Source: MGBC163016 sp964631345 (GTDB taxonomy: Bacteria; Actinomycetota; Coriobacteriia; Coriobacteriales; Eggerthellaceae). Taken from it: a stretch of DNA of 64,000 nucleotides. Under the pieces are notes generated by a model. The model was not told where the DNA came from. It did not search any database and saw only the letters and a list, made by a program, of their open reading frames with translations. Both the position numbers and the translations under genes were made by a program. Positions within the stretch are counted from its first letter, which is position 1, and each line of letters starts with the position of its first letter. The stretch spans positions 62,001 to 126,000 of the forward strand of contig CAZVWE010000005.1 in NCBI GenBank assembly GCA_964631345.1, in the 5' to 3' direction. Positions 43,006 to 52,049 of the stretch are shown here, piece by piece.

Positions 43006-44037
43006 CTATCTCCAAGTGGATTGTTCGCGTCGCTTTAAGATGTTCTCTAACTCCTCTTTTAATGATAAGTACGAATTGACGCGTTCTTGGGATATCTGAC
43101 CTTCCTCAACCGCTTGCTTAATTGCACAACCCGGCTCATTGTTGTGGCTGCAATCTCGGAACTTACAATTTTGTGCTAGTTCTTCAAGATCAGAAAATGC
43201 CGCTGCAATACCATTAGCAGCATTCCAAAGTCCTAGACCGCGAACTCCTGGCATATCGACAATTCTTCCAGCTCCTGGTATCTGAAGTATTTCACGTGAA
43301 ACGGTCGTATGTCTGCCTTTTTGATCGTGCTCACGAACACTTTGCGTCTTTCTGACATCAGTGCCAACAAGTTTGTTTATTAAAGTAGATTTTCCAACAC
43401 CAGATTGTCCTATAAGTATTGTTGTTGTGTTAGGTGCAAGTAGGTCTTTTATTGCAGCTATATCCTGCGGGTTGTTTCTATCAGAAGTTAACACCTGTGC
43501 AGAGTCTCCTACCAACGCTTGAACAGCCTCAAGGTTTTGCTCACCTTCTAGTTTGCTGGTCAGATCCCATTTTGTAAGAAGAACGCAAACAGAAGCTCCT
43601 GTTTCAAATGCAAGAACAAGTTCGCGTTCAAGTCTTCTTAGATTGAGGTTGTTTATAGGTTGTACGATTATTACTTGATTAAAATTAGCGGCAAGGACTT
43701 GCGAGGCTGTTCGTTCATTTGGATCTTTGCGAATAAGGCTTGTGTGTCTAGGGAATATATTTTTGATTATTCCCATTTCATGTGAGTCAGGAATAGAAAT
43801 ACTAACTTGATCGCCAATTACAGGATGTGCGATTGCAGAGTGTTCAGTGTGTTTGTCTTTTTGTTTTGCCATGCTTGTTGCATGCTCACACCGAAGTTGT
43901 TTGCCGTTTTCTAGTTCAACTAAAGGAAACCCTCGATCTAGCTTTATGACTTCTCCAATATATTCATTCGCAATAGTTGCTCGCTGGGATTGTTTTGATT
44001 TTTTCCCAGTGGAGTTGCTATGCGAAGAACAAGTCAT
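43006..44037 (-). CDS. rsgA: Ribosome small subunit-dependent GTPase RsgA
   Basis: 343 aa. It matures the 30S subunit. An N-terminal OB fold is followed by the circularly permuted GTPase: TKWD (G4), then GQSGVGKSTLINKL (G1) and DMPGVRGLGLW (G3), and a C-terminal zinc site CKFRDCSHNNEPGC. The first codon overlaps the last base of the upstream lipoprotein gene's stop, so translation is coupled in a trkH-lipoprotein-rsgA operon. A parS-like sequence lies inside. Confidence 0.95.
   Translation of the reverse strand: MTCSSHSNSTGKKSKQSQRATIANEYIGEVIKLDRGFPLVELENGKQLRCEHATSMAKQKDKHTEHSAIAHPVIGDQVSISIPDSHEMGIIKNIFPRHTSLIRKDPNERTASQVLAANFNQVIIVQPINNLNLRRLERELVLAFETGASVCVLLTKWDLTSKLEGEQNLEAVQALVGDSAQVLTSDRNNPQDIAAIKDLLAPNTTTILIGQSGVGKSTLINKLVGTDVRKTQSVREHDQKGRHTTVSREILQIPGAGRIVDMPGVRGLGLWNAANGIAAAFSDLEELAQNCKFRDCSHNNEPGCAIKQAVEEGQISQERVNSYLSLKEELENILKRREQSTWR
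43288..43303. other. parS-like sequence inside rsgA, two mismatches
   Basis: TATTTCACGTGAAACG matches parS in 14 of 16 bases including the whole core TTTCACGTGAAAC. It lies about 15 kb from the parAB cluster on the other side of the origin; binding strength is uncertain. Confidence 0.45.
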
Positions 44038-44930
44038 TAAAGTTCTCTTTCGCGAAGTTTTCTGTACGCAACCAACAGCGCTATGCCTACAAATATCAAT
44101 ATTCCACCTGGTGTTGCATTTGCAATAGAGAACCCAGGTTTTGTGACAGTACCTTCGTTAACTATAGTCACATTTGTTGCATGTAGATCAGAAAGTCCAG
44201 TGTGGTCTTTGCAGGCTAGATTAAATGTTCCTCGTACTTGTAAGGTAGTGCCAGTTTTTCCGTATGAACCGTAAGTGTCTATACTTTTTGATGATTCTTT
44301 AGACATATACACTGTGACTTCAGCGAAAGAATTGTCATTTGCCTGAAGAGTTATCCAGCACATATCGGGTTCATCTTCAACACCTACGCGATCTCCAACA
44401 ACTTCACCTGTAACTTGAACAGTTTCGCCATCCATGTATGGATCGGCATTTGCTAGAGATGCAATAGATGCGTCATATATAAATGATCCGTCTGGAAGTT
44501 GGGACGTGTTTACGCGATTTTGTGTAGTTGAATTACTAGGTTCAACTGTTATTTGTTGAACATCGTCTTCGAGGTTTTCAAGATCTTCTGAAATAGTGGA
44601 AGTGTTCGAAGCTTCTGCGGATGTGCTATCAGGTGTATCTGGTGTGTCTGGTGTGTCGGACGCGTCACCGGATGTGTCTGCTGTGTTCGGCGTGCTTGAT
44701 GATTCGTTTGTATCGGACGCGTTTTCGTTGGCGTCTTGCTGCTCTCCCTGCTCTTGAGAGGTTTCATTTGCGATATCAATGTTCTCAGGAAGATCAGCTC
44801 CGGTCACACCGCTGGCAGAAGTATCTGATGATGTGCTACTTGAGCGAAGCGGGGTGCAACCTGCACAAAAAACCAAGCACAAAGCAACCATCAACGTAGA
44901 CACAAAGGTAAGTGTTGTTTTCCGCGTCAT
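44037..44930 (-). CDS. OB-fold (tRNA_anti-like) lipoprotein with C-terminal TM
   Basis: 297 aa. An N-terminal signal peptide (~5-24) ends with a lipobox-like VFCAGC, so Cys25 may be lipidated. A long Ser/Thr/Asp-rich linker (~28-135) with repeated DTPDTPD leads to a beta-barrel region (~150-260) beginning ETVQVTGEVVGDRV, typical of tRNA_anti/OB-type exported domains. A C-terminal membrane helix (~270-290) and basic tail follow. It overlaps trkH by 4 nt and rsgA by one base. Function unknown; its location suggests an envelope ligand-binding role. Confidence 0.75.
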   Translation of the reverse strand: MTRKTTLTFVSTLMVALCLVFCAGCTPLRSSSTSSDTSASGVTGADLPENIDIANETSQEQGEQQDANENASDTNESSSTPNTADTSGDASDTPDTPDTPDSTSAEASNTSTISEDLENLEDDVQQITVEPSNSTTQNRVNTSQLPDGSFIYDASIASLANADPYMDGETVQVTGEVVGDRVGVEDEPDMCWITLQANDNSFAEVTVYMSKESSKSIDTYGSYGKTGTTLQVRGTFNLACKDHTGLSDLHATNVTIVNEGTVTKPGFSIANATPGGILIFVGIALLVAYRKLREREL

Positions 44931-46474
44931 CTTAGGTCACCATGCTTTAAAGGATCGACCTTTTTCATTCTTGTTCTTGGGATAAGGCTGAACAAGATTT
45001 CTGCAGCTAGCGCTAACAAGGCAATAAACTCAAGACGTCCTGCCCACATTTGGAAAATGTAAAAGATCTCAAGGGTAGGGGGCATTCCAAGAGTCGCAAG
45101 GCCGGTGATGATCCCACCGTTTGAAGTCATTGCGACTGATTCGAAGATAGCCTGTGTAGCATCATAGCCATGTGCGATTCCAACAACCGTACCGATTGCG
45201 TAAGTAATTACATAAAGGATAAACACAGTCATTGCTTCTCGAACAATACTTGGTGTTAAAATACGCCGTCCAGCGTGTGTGTATGACACAACCACGCGCG
45301 CTGAATCTGGAGATACTGCTTCTTTTATTGTGGCAAGAATTGATTTACCGATCATCCCAATTCTGTAGAACTTAATTCCTCCAGAAGTTGAACCCGCGCT
45401 TCCGCCGACTGCCATCACGAGAGCTATCGTTATGAAAGCACCAGATGTGAGAACCGCAGTTAATTGGTTTTGTGTGATAACCGAAAAACCGGTCGTCGTA
45501 AAAGCAGACACGACCATAAACAAGCCTCGCCGCAAAAGGGTTGGCAAATCGAAGAACAATGTGGATGCAGAGAGCGAAGCGGTAAACACGATCGTCATTA
45601 CAGTGATCCAAATGATCATTGTTCGAGTTTCGATGTCTTTAAAAAACGCTTGTGCGCGACCTTTCCAGACCTCGGAATAAATCATAAAGCTGATAGAGCC
45701 CATAATCATAACGATCACCAATAGAAACTCTATTGGCATGGAATGATAATAGGAAATCGACTGTTGCATTGGAGTAAATCCGCCAGTTACAAAGGCGGAA
45801 ATTGAGACCCAAAAAGCATGCAAAAATGCACGTGCTGGTTCGAAGCCATCTATAAGAAGAAGAATCATGAGCAAAACAGTGCATGTGACTATGATTATGG
45901 CTGTAACTTTTGCAATAAAACGAGTTGTTTGAATTACGTTTGGAACAACGTGCTCATTGCGGGCTTCGGATGTGTAAAGTGAAGACCCGATACCTTTTCC
46001 AAAAATCCCAAGGGACAACGCAACAACAATAAGACCTAAGCCGCCTAGTAAATGCATCATGAATCGGAACATGTTGTCTGCATATGACAAATGATCAAGA
46101 TCTACAATCACAGATGCACCTGTCGTGGTAAGTCCAGATACTCCATCGAACAGCGCATCTAGGTATGACACATAATGCCCTGAGAGAAATAGCGGAATTG
46201 AACAAAAAACGCCGAGTACTACCCAAGCGAATCCAACAACCGCAAACGCTTGACGTTGATTGAGTTTTCCAGGTTGCACACGACAAAATCGAAGACCCGC
46301 ACCAACGACAATTGAAATTCCGATAGATAAAAGATAACGAGACGCAGGTTCCCACTCTTGAAAAATAAGCGCGGTAGCAAGAGGCACTAACATAAGTATT
46401 GCCGAAAATAGAATCAAAACACCAAGATAGTGTCCAATAACCCTAAGGTCGTAAAAGGTAAATCGCTGCCACAT
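44927..46474 (-). CDS. trkH: TrkH-family potassium uptake protein
   Basis: 515 aa polytopic channel-like subunit for K+ uptake. Four membrane-pore-membrane repeats are visible, with filter segments GLTTTGASV, SAFVTGGFT, SAFTTTGFSV and MTSNGGIITG, and the intramembrane gating-loop GGSAGSTSGGIK. TrkH normally needs the cytosolic NAD/ATP-binding TrkA for gating; no trkA is in this window. It starts three bases after a 51-aa membrane protein gene and overlaps the downstream lipoprotein gene. Confidence 0.93.
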   Translation of the reverse strand: MWQRFTFYDLRVIGHYLGVLILFSAILMLVPLATALIFQEWEPASRYLLSIGISIVVGAGLRFCRVQPGKLNQRQAFAVVGFAWVVLGVFCSIPLFLSGHYVSYLDALFDGVSGLTTTGASVIVDLDHLSYADNMFRFMMHLLGGLGLIVVALSLGIFGKGIGSSLYTSEARNEHVVPNVIQTTRFIAKVTAIIIVTCTVLLMILLLIDGFEPARAFLHAFWVSISAFVTGGFTPMQQSISYYHSMPIEFLLVIVMIMGSISFMIYSEVWKGRAQAFFKDIETRTMIIWITVMTIVFTASLSASTLFFDLPTLLRRGLFMVVSAFTTTGFSVITQNQLTAVLTSGAFITIALVMAVGGSAGSTSGGIKFYRIGMIGKSILATIKEAVSPDSARVVVSYTHAGRRILTPSIVREAMTVFILYVITYAIGTVVGIAHGYDATQAIFESVAMTSNGGIITGLATLGMPPTLEIFYIFQMWAGRLEFIALLALAAEILFSLIPRTRMKKVDPLKHGDLR

Positions 46475-46476
46475 GT

Positions 46477-46632
46477 TTATGAAACCAAGTTTGTAAGTCC
46501 AGCGATCAATCTGACCGCACTAATCACAATCCAGAGAAATGCGATAAAACTAATGATAGAAACTACCATTAATGCAATTCCGCTAAGAGAAGATCTAAAA
46601 TCTCCGTGTATTTGCCGTTTGAGTTTCAGCAT
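46477..46632 (-). CDS. 51-aa small membrane protein upstream of trkH
   Basis: Starts MLKLKRQIHGDFRSSLSG, with a basic N-terminus and one hydrophobic helix (~18-45). The stop is two bases before the trkH ATG, and its own ATG is 14 bp after the HAD phosphatase stop, so it is embedded in the operon. No strong Shine-Dalgarno is seen, so translation may depend on coupling. Small hydrophobic partners are known for the K+ pump Kdp (KdpF); a similar partner role for TrkH is only a guess. Confidence 0.6.
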   Translation of the reverse strand: MLKLKRQIHGDFRSSLSGIALMVVSIISFIAFLWIVISAVRLIAGLTNLVS

Positions 46633-46646
46633 GTTCGCATTTTACA

Positions 46647-47315
46647 TCAGCTAACAAAAGCTAAGAGCTCCGTCGGTGAATCGATGAACATGTCTGGAAG
46701 AGTGGACTTGTTTTCTTCAAAATCAATGGGTTTGTGGTATCCCCAAGTTACGGCTATGGCGAAAAGGCCTGCATTGTGTGCGGCTTTTATATCTCCCGGA
46801 GAATCTCCAATATATACGCTTGTTTGTTTGTCAGCATTAAGATCATGCAACACTTCGTTTATGCCAGTTGGATCAGGTTTGCGGGGAATGCCTGGTTTTT
46901 CACCTAGCGCTTTATCGATAAGACCAGGAAGGCATATTTTGAGAATTACATCCACACCAGGCTGAAGCTTATTAGACACCACGCCTATTTTGCATCCATC
47001 GGCTCGCAGTTGTTTAAGCGTATCAATCACCTCTGGATATGGAGATGTATGGTGATAGGCTTCATGGAACTGAGCATTCCAAAGATACATAGCCTTTTCT
47101 TCCATGTCGGGCGGTGTGTTTTCAGGAAGAGCTTGTTGTATTAAGCGTCTAACTCCATTGCCGACAAACGAAAGGATTTCCGCCTCTGAGCGGGTGGGGT
47201 ATCCAAGGGTTTCCAGAATGTTGTTAGTTAACAGAACTAAGTCCGGTAGGGTATCAAGCAAAGTTCCATCCAAATCAAAAATAAAAGTATCGAATTTGTG
47301 GTCATGTTTTTGCAT
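46647..47315 (-). CDS. HAD-family phosphatase (phosphoglycolate phosphatase-like)
   Basis: 222 aa. HAD motif I FIFDLDGTLLDTLPD, motif II VVSNK, and motif III/IV KPDPTG with YIGDSPGDIKAA are all present; the helical cap (~20-80) is of the Gph/PGMB type. The frame extends to 47393, but the ATG at 47315 has AGAAGG upstream and gives the standard family N-terminus. The substrate may be phosphoglycolate or another small phosphate ester. It lies between the ZIP gene (same strand) and the small membrane protein. Confidence 0.88.
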   Translation of the reverse strand: MQKHDHKFDTFIFDLDGTLLDTLPDLVLLTNNILETLGYPTRSEAEILSFVGNGVRRLIQQALPENTPPDMEEKAMYLWNAQFHEAYHHTSPYPEVIDTLKQLRADGCKIGVVSNKLQPGVDVILKICLPGLIDKALGEKPGIPRKPDPTGINEVLHDLNADKQTSVYIGDSPGDIKAAHNAGLFAIAVTWGYHKPIDFEENKSTLPDMFIDSPTELLAFVS

Positions 47316-47350
47316 ATAAGTGCCTTCTTTGAGAATGGGTTCTATGGATT

Positions 47351-48217
47351 TTAAAAAATAATTGCCATGCCGAGCAGTATTCCCACAAGGCAAGCAAAAG
47401 CTGGGGCTTTAGACTTATATATAAGATATGCCTCTGGAAGAATTTCGCTATAAACAACATAAAGCATAGCCCCTGATGCAAAGCCCAAGCTACAGGCAAG
47501 ACCAACTGGTCCTACATCGCCAAGCATAAATCCAAGCCAAGCGCCTATCAATGTTGGAATTCCACATGATGCCGTTATGATTATGGCTTTTATTTTGCTC
47601 ATGCCGCCGCTAATCAACGGAACAGCCACAGCCATTCCTTCAGGAATATTATGCAGTCCGATAAGAACAGCCATGATCATTCCTGTGCCCAGATAGAGGT
47701 TTTCGGTTGAAATGGCAAAGCTTGCACCTATAGTCATACCCTCTGGTAAGTTATGAAGTGCAATTGCGCAGGCCATAACTATGCCTGCGATTGCAAGAGA
47801 AAGCCTCGACTCATGATTTTTCTGACGCTCAATTAAGTTGTCTGCATGAATTAGCTCATCTATATCATCGTGGGTTTTTGGATGATCACTACTTTCAACA
47901 TGCTTTACTTTGTTGCGGGTCTTTCTATCAATAACGTAGTTCAAAAGTCCTATAGTGATGATCCCAACTGCAACCATTGATATAACTAGCCAAATTCCGC
48001 CAGGTCCTACAACAAAAGCTGCTTCGATAGCCTCTTGTATGAGATTAAAGCAAACAATTGCGGTCATGACGCCGCCAGCAAACGCCAAAAGCAAACTTAC
48101 TACGCGGTTAGATTCACTGTTAAACAGTGCGCCAACAAGTCCGCCTATACCGGTGCCACCGACTCCCGATACCAGAGTGACTATTGTTACAAATAAAAGT
48201 GGGTTAATCGTGTCCAT
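47351..48217 (-). CDS. ZIP-family metal transporter
   Basis: 288 aa. Eight membrane segments; the metal-binding helices carry HNLPEGMTIG (TM4) and HNIPEGMAVA (TM5), the hallmark of ZIP carriers that bring Zn2+, Fe2+ or Mn2+ into the cytosol. A cytoplasmic loop between TM3 and TM4 (~105-150) is His/Asp-rich, as usual for metal sensing. The ATG at 48217 is chosen; a GTG at 48238 in frame is possible and neither has a clear ribosome-binding site. A perfect palindrome lies upstream at 48286. Confidence 0.9.
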   Translation of the reverse strand: MDTINPLLFVTIVTLVSGVGGTGIGGLVGALFNSESNRVVSLLLAFAGGVMTAIVCFNLIQEAIEAAFVVGPGGIWLVISMVAVGIITIGLLNYVIDRKTRNKVKHVESSDHPKTHDDIDELIHADNLIERQKNHESRLSLAIAGIVMACAIALHNLPEGMTIGASFAISTENLYLGTGMIMAVLIGLHNIPEGMAVAVPLISGGMSKIKAIIITASCGIPTLIGAWLGFMLGDVGPVGLACSLGFASGAMLYVVYSEILPEAYLIYKSKAPAFACLVGILLGMAIIF

Positions 48218-48285
48218 GTCTGCGTTCTTTATTTGCACACGGTCAAGTTAACAATCGCGTTAGCAATTGGGTTAACTGCTAGGTC

Positions 48286-48303
48286 ATCAATCAATTGATT
48301 GAT
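48286..48303. promoter_or_regulatory. Perfect 18-bp palindrome upstream of the ZIP gene
   Basis: ATCAATCAATTGATTGAT, between the APC permease stop and the ZIP start. AGTTAAC (48246-48252) and GTTAACT (48271-48277) form another inverted pair between it and the gene. It could be an operator for a metal-responsive repressor or a terminator stem. Confidence 0.5.
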
Positions 48304-48309
48304 AAACGA

Positions 48310-49812
48310 TCATGTTAGATTGATCGTACGCTTAAGTCCTTTTGTTAATACAAGGTAGTATACGACTCCAATGACTATCCATATAACACCAATGGTTATA
48401 ACAAAGCTCTGAACGGAAAGAAGAATTGCAAAACATATAAGCGCGCCAATTGCCGGAAAGATTAAATGCATAAAAACGTTGTGCAAACCTTTGCGTTCTT
48501 TTAGTTGGAACCAACAAAAAGCAATCACGTTTACATTTAGTAATGTGTAGGTTGAAAGAGCTCCGAAGTTAGAAATCTTAGCTACGGTATTCATGTCAAC
48601 CCCTGCAAAATCAAACACAGTAACCAATACGCATGCTAAGAGAATAGTAAATATAATCGCACGAAGTGGTGAATTTGTACGTTTGTTCATGTGTCCCAAA
48701 ACCTTTGGAAGCGCACCACCGCGAGACATGGTAAACATCACAAACGAAATGGATGTTTGTTGAGCAATAGCTGTGAAAACGCCTTGCGAAAGAGCAACAC
48801 CAACTGCGCAGAGAACTGAAAGCCAAGGACCTGTGATCATTTTTGCCACGATATAAAATGCGTTATTTGTGTCGGTTTCAAAATTAGCACCGGTTGGATC
48901 AATACAGGTTGCAATGTAGCACTGCAGTGCATAAAGCACACACAAAACAACAGCCATAATCATCATTGCACGTGAAGGCCCATTATCAGGATCTTGTGCT
49001 TCTTGAGTAAGTGTTGCTATCGCGCCGAAACCAACATATGACATAACAGCTAACGCTACAGCGTTCATGGTTCCGCCAAGTTCAAATTTTGCAGGATTGA
49101 ACAGTGCTGTTGGTGCAAAGCTTGAAGTTTCTGGATGGCTTATGATGTAGGCAACGCCAAATGCGAAAAATAGTGCAAGAATTACGAGCTGTGCTATCAA
49201 AGCAATTTTGTTAACCAATACAGCTGTTTTCATACCAATTAACGTGACAATGGCTACAAATGCAATGAACACAAAACAAAGCGCAAGAACAGGAATTTGT
49301 GGAAACATTGAATTTATGGCGATAGCTGCAATCATATAAACGAGTGCAGGGCAAACAAGATATTGCAACAGCATTAGCCAGCCAGCAATAAAACCAAGAG
49401 CCTTTCCCATCACGTTACTTACGTAGGTAAATATTGAGCCAGATGATGGAAAGTGCTTGATCATAATTCCAAACGAAAATACAGAGAAGAGAACTGCTAA
49501 AAATCCGATTAGAAATGCAAGGGTTGGCGTTCCATTTGATGAGGCAAAAACGCCACCATATATGGCCATTGGAGAAATTGGAACCATGCAAATAAGTCCC
49601 CAAACCACCATGTCAAATATAGACAGGGTACGTTTGAAAGGGTTGTTCTTTTCGCGATTTGCAGCTGCAGTTTTTTGATCAGGGTTTGCTGTTTCAGATG
49701 CGGAGTCAATGGTTGAGACTTTGGTTTTTGGAGTATCAGCCGTTGAGATGTGAGCAGTGTGTGTCTTTGAGACGTGGGTATTCGCAATGTTTGTTTTTAT
49801 GGTAGTTGTCAC
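48310..49812 (-). CDS. APC-superfamily amino acid permease
   Basis: 500 aa. A polar Thr/Ala-rich head of ~65 residues precedes about twelve membrane helices. TM1 begins LSIFDMVVWGLICMVPISPMAIYG; GSIFTYVSNVMGKALGF and a later GFGAIATLTQEAQDP segment are typical of the APC/YhdG type of sodium- or proton-coupled amino acid carriers. The frame extends to 49971, but GTG at 49812 has AAAGGAG seven bases upstream. Substrate unknown. Confidence 0.88.
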   Translation of the reverse strand: MTTTIKTNIANTHVSKTHTAHISTADTPKTKVSTIDSASETANPDQKTAAANREKNNPFKRTLSIFDMVVWGLICMVPISPMAIYGGVFASSNGTPTLAFLIGFLAVLFSVFSFGIMIKHFPSSGSIFTYVSNVMGKALGFIAGWLMLLQYLVCPALVYMIAAIAINSMFPQIPVLALCFVFIAFVAIVTLIGMKTAVLVNKIALIAQLVILALFFAFGVAYIISHPETSSFAPTALFNPAKFELGGTMNAVALAVMSYVGFGAIATLTQEAQDPDNGPSRAMMIMAVVLCVLYALQCYIATCIDPTGANFETDTNNAFYIVAKMITGPWLSVLCAVGVALSQGVFTAIAQQTSISFVMFTMSRGGALPKVLGHMNKRTNSPLRAIIFTILLACVLVTVFDFAGVDMNTVAKISNFGALSTYTLLNVNVIAFCWFQLKERKGLHNVFMHLIFPAIGALICFAILLSVQSFVITIGVIWIVIGVVYYLVLTKGLKRTINLT

Positions 49813-50158
49813 GGCCTTCTCCTTTCGTCTCTTAGAGTTTTGAACTGCTATGCGAGCCTGATGTCGTTTTGCGTTGTATATGTTTGTAGTCACGAACATA
49901 GCTATAAAGACGGCCACAAGATCGCTATAAAAACAACTATAAAAACAACTGTATCTAATTGAATCTTGCACTTTAATTGGACTTATTGCATAACTGTATG
50001 TAGATTTGTTTATTCAGCGTTTCCATTAAGTGATAGTAAGGATTTAATTGATAGCGGTAAATCAATAAAAGATGTTGTGCTGACAGTGTGAGTAAGAGTT
50101 GGTGCAGCAGTGATGGTTGGTACAGCATTGACAGTTGATCCAGAAGCAAGGAGAGACA

Positions 50159-51514
50159 ATGATTAAGAATATGGTTTTAGGAGAAAACGTTGGCCGGCTA
50201 GGTTTCGGCGCAATGAGGCTTCCGATTATAGATGGCGATGCTGCACATGTGGATCAAGCTGCTGTAGATGAAATGATTGATGCCGCATTTGCTGGTGGAG
50301 TGAATTATTTCGATACAGCTTATCCTTATCATGAGGGGATGTCTGAAATTGCACTTGGAAAAGCTCTTTCGCGTTATCCCCGAGAATCTTTTTTCTTGGC
50401 AACGAAATATCCGGGACACCAAATATCTGATCAGTATGATCCGAAGGTAGTTTTTGAAGATCAGCTTGAAAAATGCGGGGTAGAGCATTTCGATTTCTAT
50501 CTTCTTCATAATATTTATGAGAATTCGATAGATGTTTATACGGATGAAAAATGGGGAATTTTAGACTACTTTATTGAGCAAAAGCGCAACGGTCGCATTC
50601 ATCACCTTGGGTTTTCTGCTCATGGAAGACCGGATTTATTAAAACGCTTTCTTGATTATGGTGCTGAAAAATATGCAGCATTGGTACGTGATGATCCAGA
50701 CACAGCAAATAAGTTTTCTGGCGAAAACGTTATGGAATTCTGTCAGATTCAACTCAATTATTTGGATTGGACATTACAAAATGCGGCAGAAAAATGTGAG
50801 ATTCTAGAAGATTTAGAAATCCCCGTTGTTGTGATGGAGCCTTTGCGTGGTGGCAGACTTGTGACCTTGGAAGACAATCTGAAAGCTGAACTCCAAAGCG
50901 TAAATCCGGATATGGAGCCAATTGAGTGGGCCTTTAGGTGGTTACAGGAAATTCCGAATGTGAAAGTTATATTAAGCGGTATGTCTAGCCTAGAACAGGT
51001 TCGTCAGAATTGCGAATTGTTTGAGGCAGAACGCCCGCTTGGGTATAAAGAAACAGCAGTTTTGATGGATATCGCTGAACTTATGAAGGGCGGCGTTCCG
51101 TGTACTGCTTGCAGGTATTGCGTTGATTCTTGTCCGCAAGGTATAGACATTCCGATGATGATGGCTGCATACAATGATGTGCAATTTCAGCCATCGGTGA
51201 TTGTTGGTATGCAACTTGATGCTGTTCCTGAAGGTAAACGAGCAAGTGATTGTATTGATTGCCGTGCGTGCAAAAGGATGTGTCCGCAAGGAATTGATAT
51301 CCCAGAAGTTCTTTCTGAGCTTGTGGTTGCTATTGATAAGCTCCCAAAGTGGGCGGAGTCTTCACGAAGACGCGAAGAGGCTGCAAAGAAGATTCGTGAA
51401 GAGAGAGCTCGGCAGCGAGGCAGTGTAACAGCCTCTGTGAAGCTAGAAGAAACTGAAGAGGACTTGTCTGAGGGATCGGCCGGTGAGTTGGCCGGGGTAG
51501 GTGAAGCCCAATGA
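50159..51514 (+). CDS. Aldo/keto reductase with C-terminal 4Fe-4S ferredoxin domain
   Basis: 451 aa. Residues ~1-280 form an AKR TIM barrel: LGFGAMRLP, the catalytic-type FDTAYPYHEG (Tyr/Asp), ATKYPG with Lys, and LLHN with His. Residues ~310-400 hold two cluster motifs: CTACRYCVDSCPQGIDIP and CIDCRACKRMCPQGIDIP. Such proteins are common in anaerobes and are often called ferredoxin-dependent oxidoreductases; the substrate is not known. The tail is charged (Glu/Arg). AAGGAGAG precedes the ATG at 50159, better than the in-frame start 24 bases upstream. It overlaps dtd by ATGA. Confidence 0.9.
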   Translation: MIKNMVLGENVGRLGFGAMRLPIIDGDAAHVDQAAVDEMIDAAFAGGVNYFDTAYPYHEGMSEIALGKALSRYPRESFFLATKYPGHQISDQYDPKVVFEDQLEKCGVEHFDFYLLHNIYENSIDVYTDEKWGILDYFIEQKRNGRIHHLGFSAHGRPDLLKRFLDYGAEKYAALVRDDPDTANKFSGENVMEFCQIQLNYLDWTLQNAAEKCEILEDLEIPVVVMEPLRGGRLVTLEDNLKAELQSVNPDMEPIEWAFRWLQEIPNVKVILSGMSSLEQVRQNCELFEAERPLGYKETAVLMDIAELMKGGVPCTACRYCVDSCPQGIDIPMMMAAYNDVQFQPSVIVGMQLDAVPEGKRASDCIDCRACKRMCPQGIDIPEVLSELVVAIDKLPKWAESSRRREEAAKKIREERARQRGSVTASVKLEETEEDLSEGSAGELAGVGEAQ

Positions 51515-51960
51515 AAGCAGTTATTCAGCGAGTTTCAAAGGCTAAAGTAGATATTAATGGTGCGACCGTTGGAGAAATTGGATGCGGATTGCTAATCTTG
51601 TTAGGTGTTGGACATGAAGACAATGTCCAAACTGCTGAAAAACTATGGCAAAAAATTGCAAAGCTTCGTATCTTTGACGACGAAGACGGAAAAACAAATC
51701 TGTCTCTTGCAGATGTGCGAGGAGATGTACTGGTAGTCAGCCAGTTCACTTTATATGCAGATTGCTCGCGCGGGAACCGTCCTTCATTTACCGATGCGGC
51801 AAAACCTGAGATTGCGAATTCTCTATACGAACAGTTTGTTGGTTATGCCCGCGATGGAGTATGTTCTTGGAATGGCGTGGTGCAAACTGGTGAATTTGGC
51901 GCAGACATGAACGTTTCACTCGTTAACCAAGGTCCGTTTACCATCTTGTTGGAATTGTAG
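51511..51960 (+). CDS. dtd: D-aminoacyl-tRNA deacylase
   Basis: 149 aa. It hydrolyses D-amino acids (and mischarged Gly) from tRNA. Family motifs are VQ/IQRVSKAKV at the N-terminus, GLLILLGVGHEDN, SQFTLYADCSRGNRPSF with the -SQFTL- site, and NQGPFT, the Gly/cisPro-type motif near the end (here NQGPF-T). It overlaps the AKR gene by four bases (ATGA). Two D-Ala ligase homologs in this window make D-amino acid handling a local theme. Confidence 0.94.
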   Translation: MKAVIQRVSKAKVDINGATVGEIGCGLLILLGVGHEDNVQTAEKLWQKIAKLRIFDDEDGKTNLSLADVRGDVLVVSQFTLYADCSRGNRPSFTDAAKPEIANSLYEQFVGYARDGVCSWNGVVQTGEFGADMNVSLVNQGPFTILLEL

Positions 51961-52049
51961 GGAAAGAATCTCGAGCTAGCTCAAATTAACTTGATTTAGC
52001 TCAGTTGTACCCAAAGCAACCCAAAGGCTTTAAGCGTAACTCAACGCAC

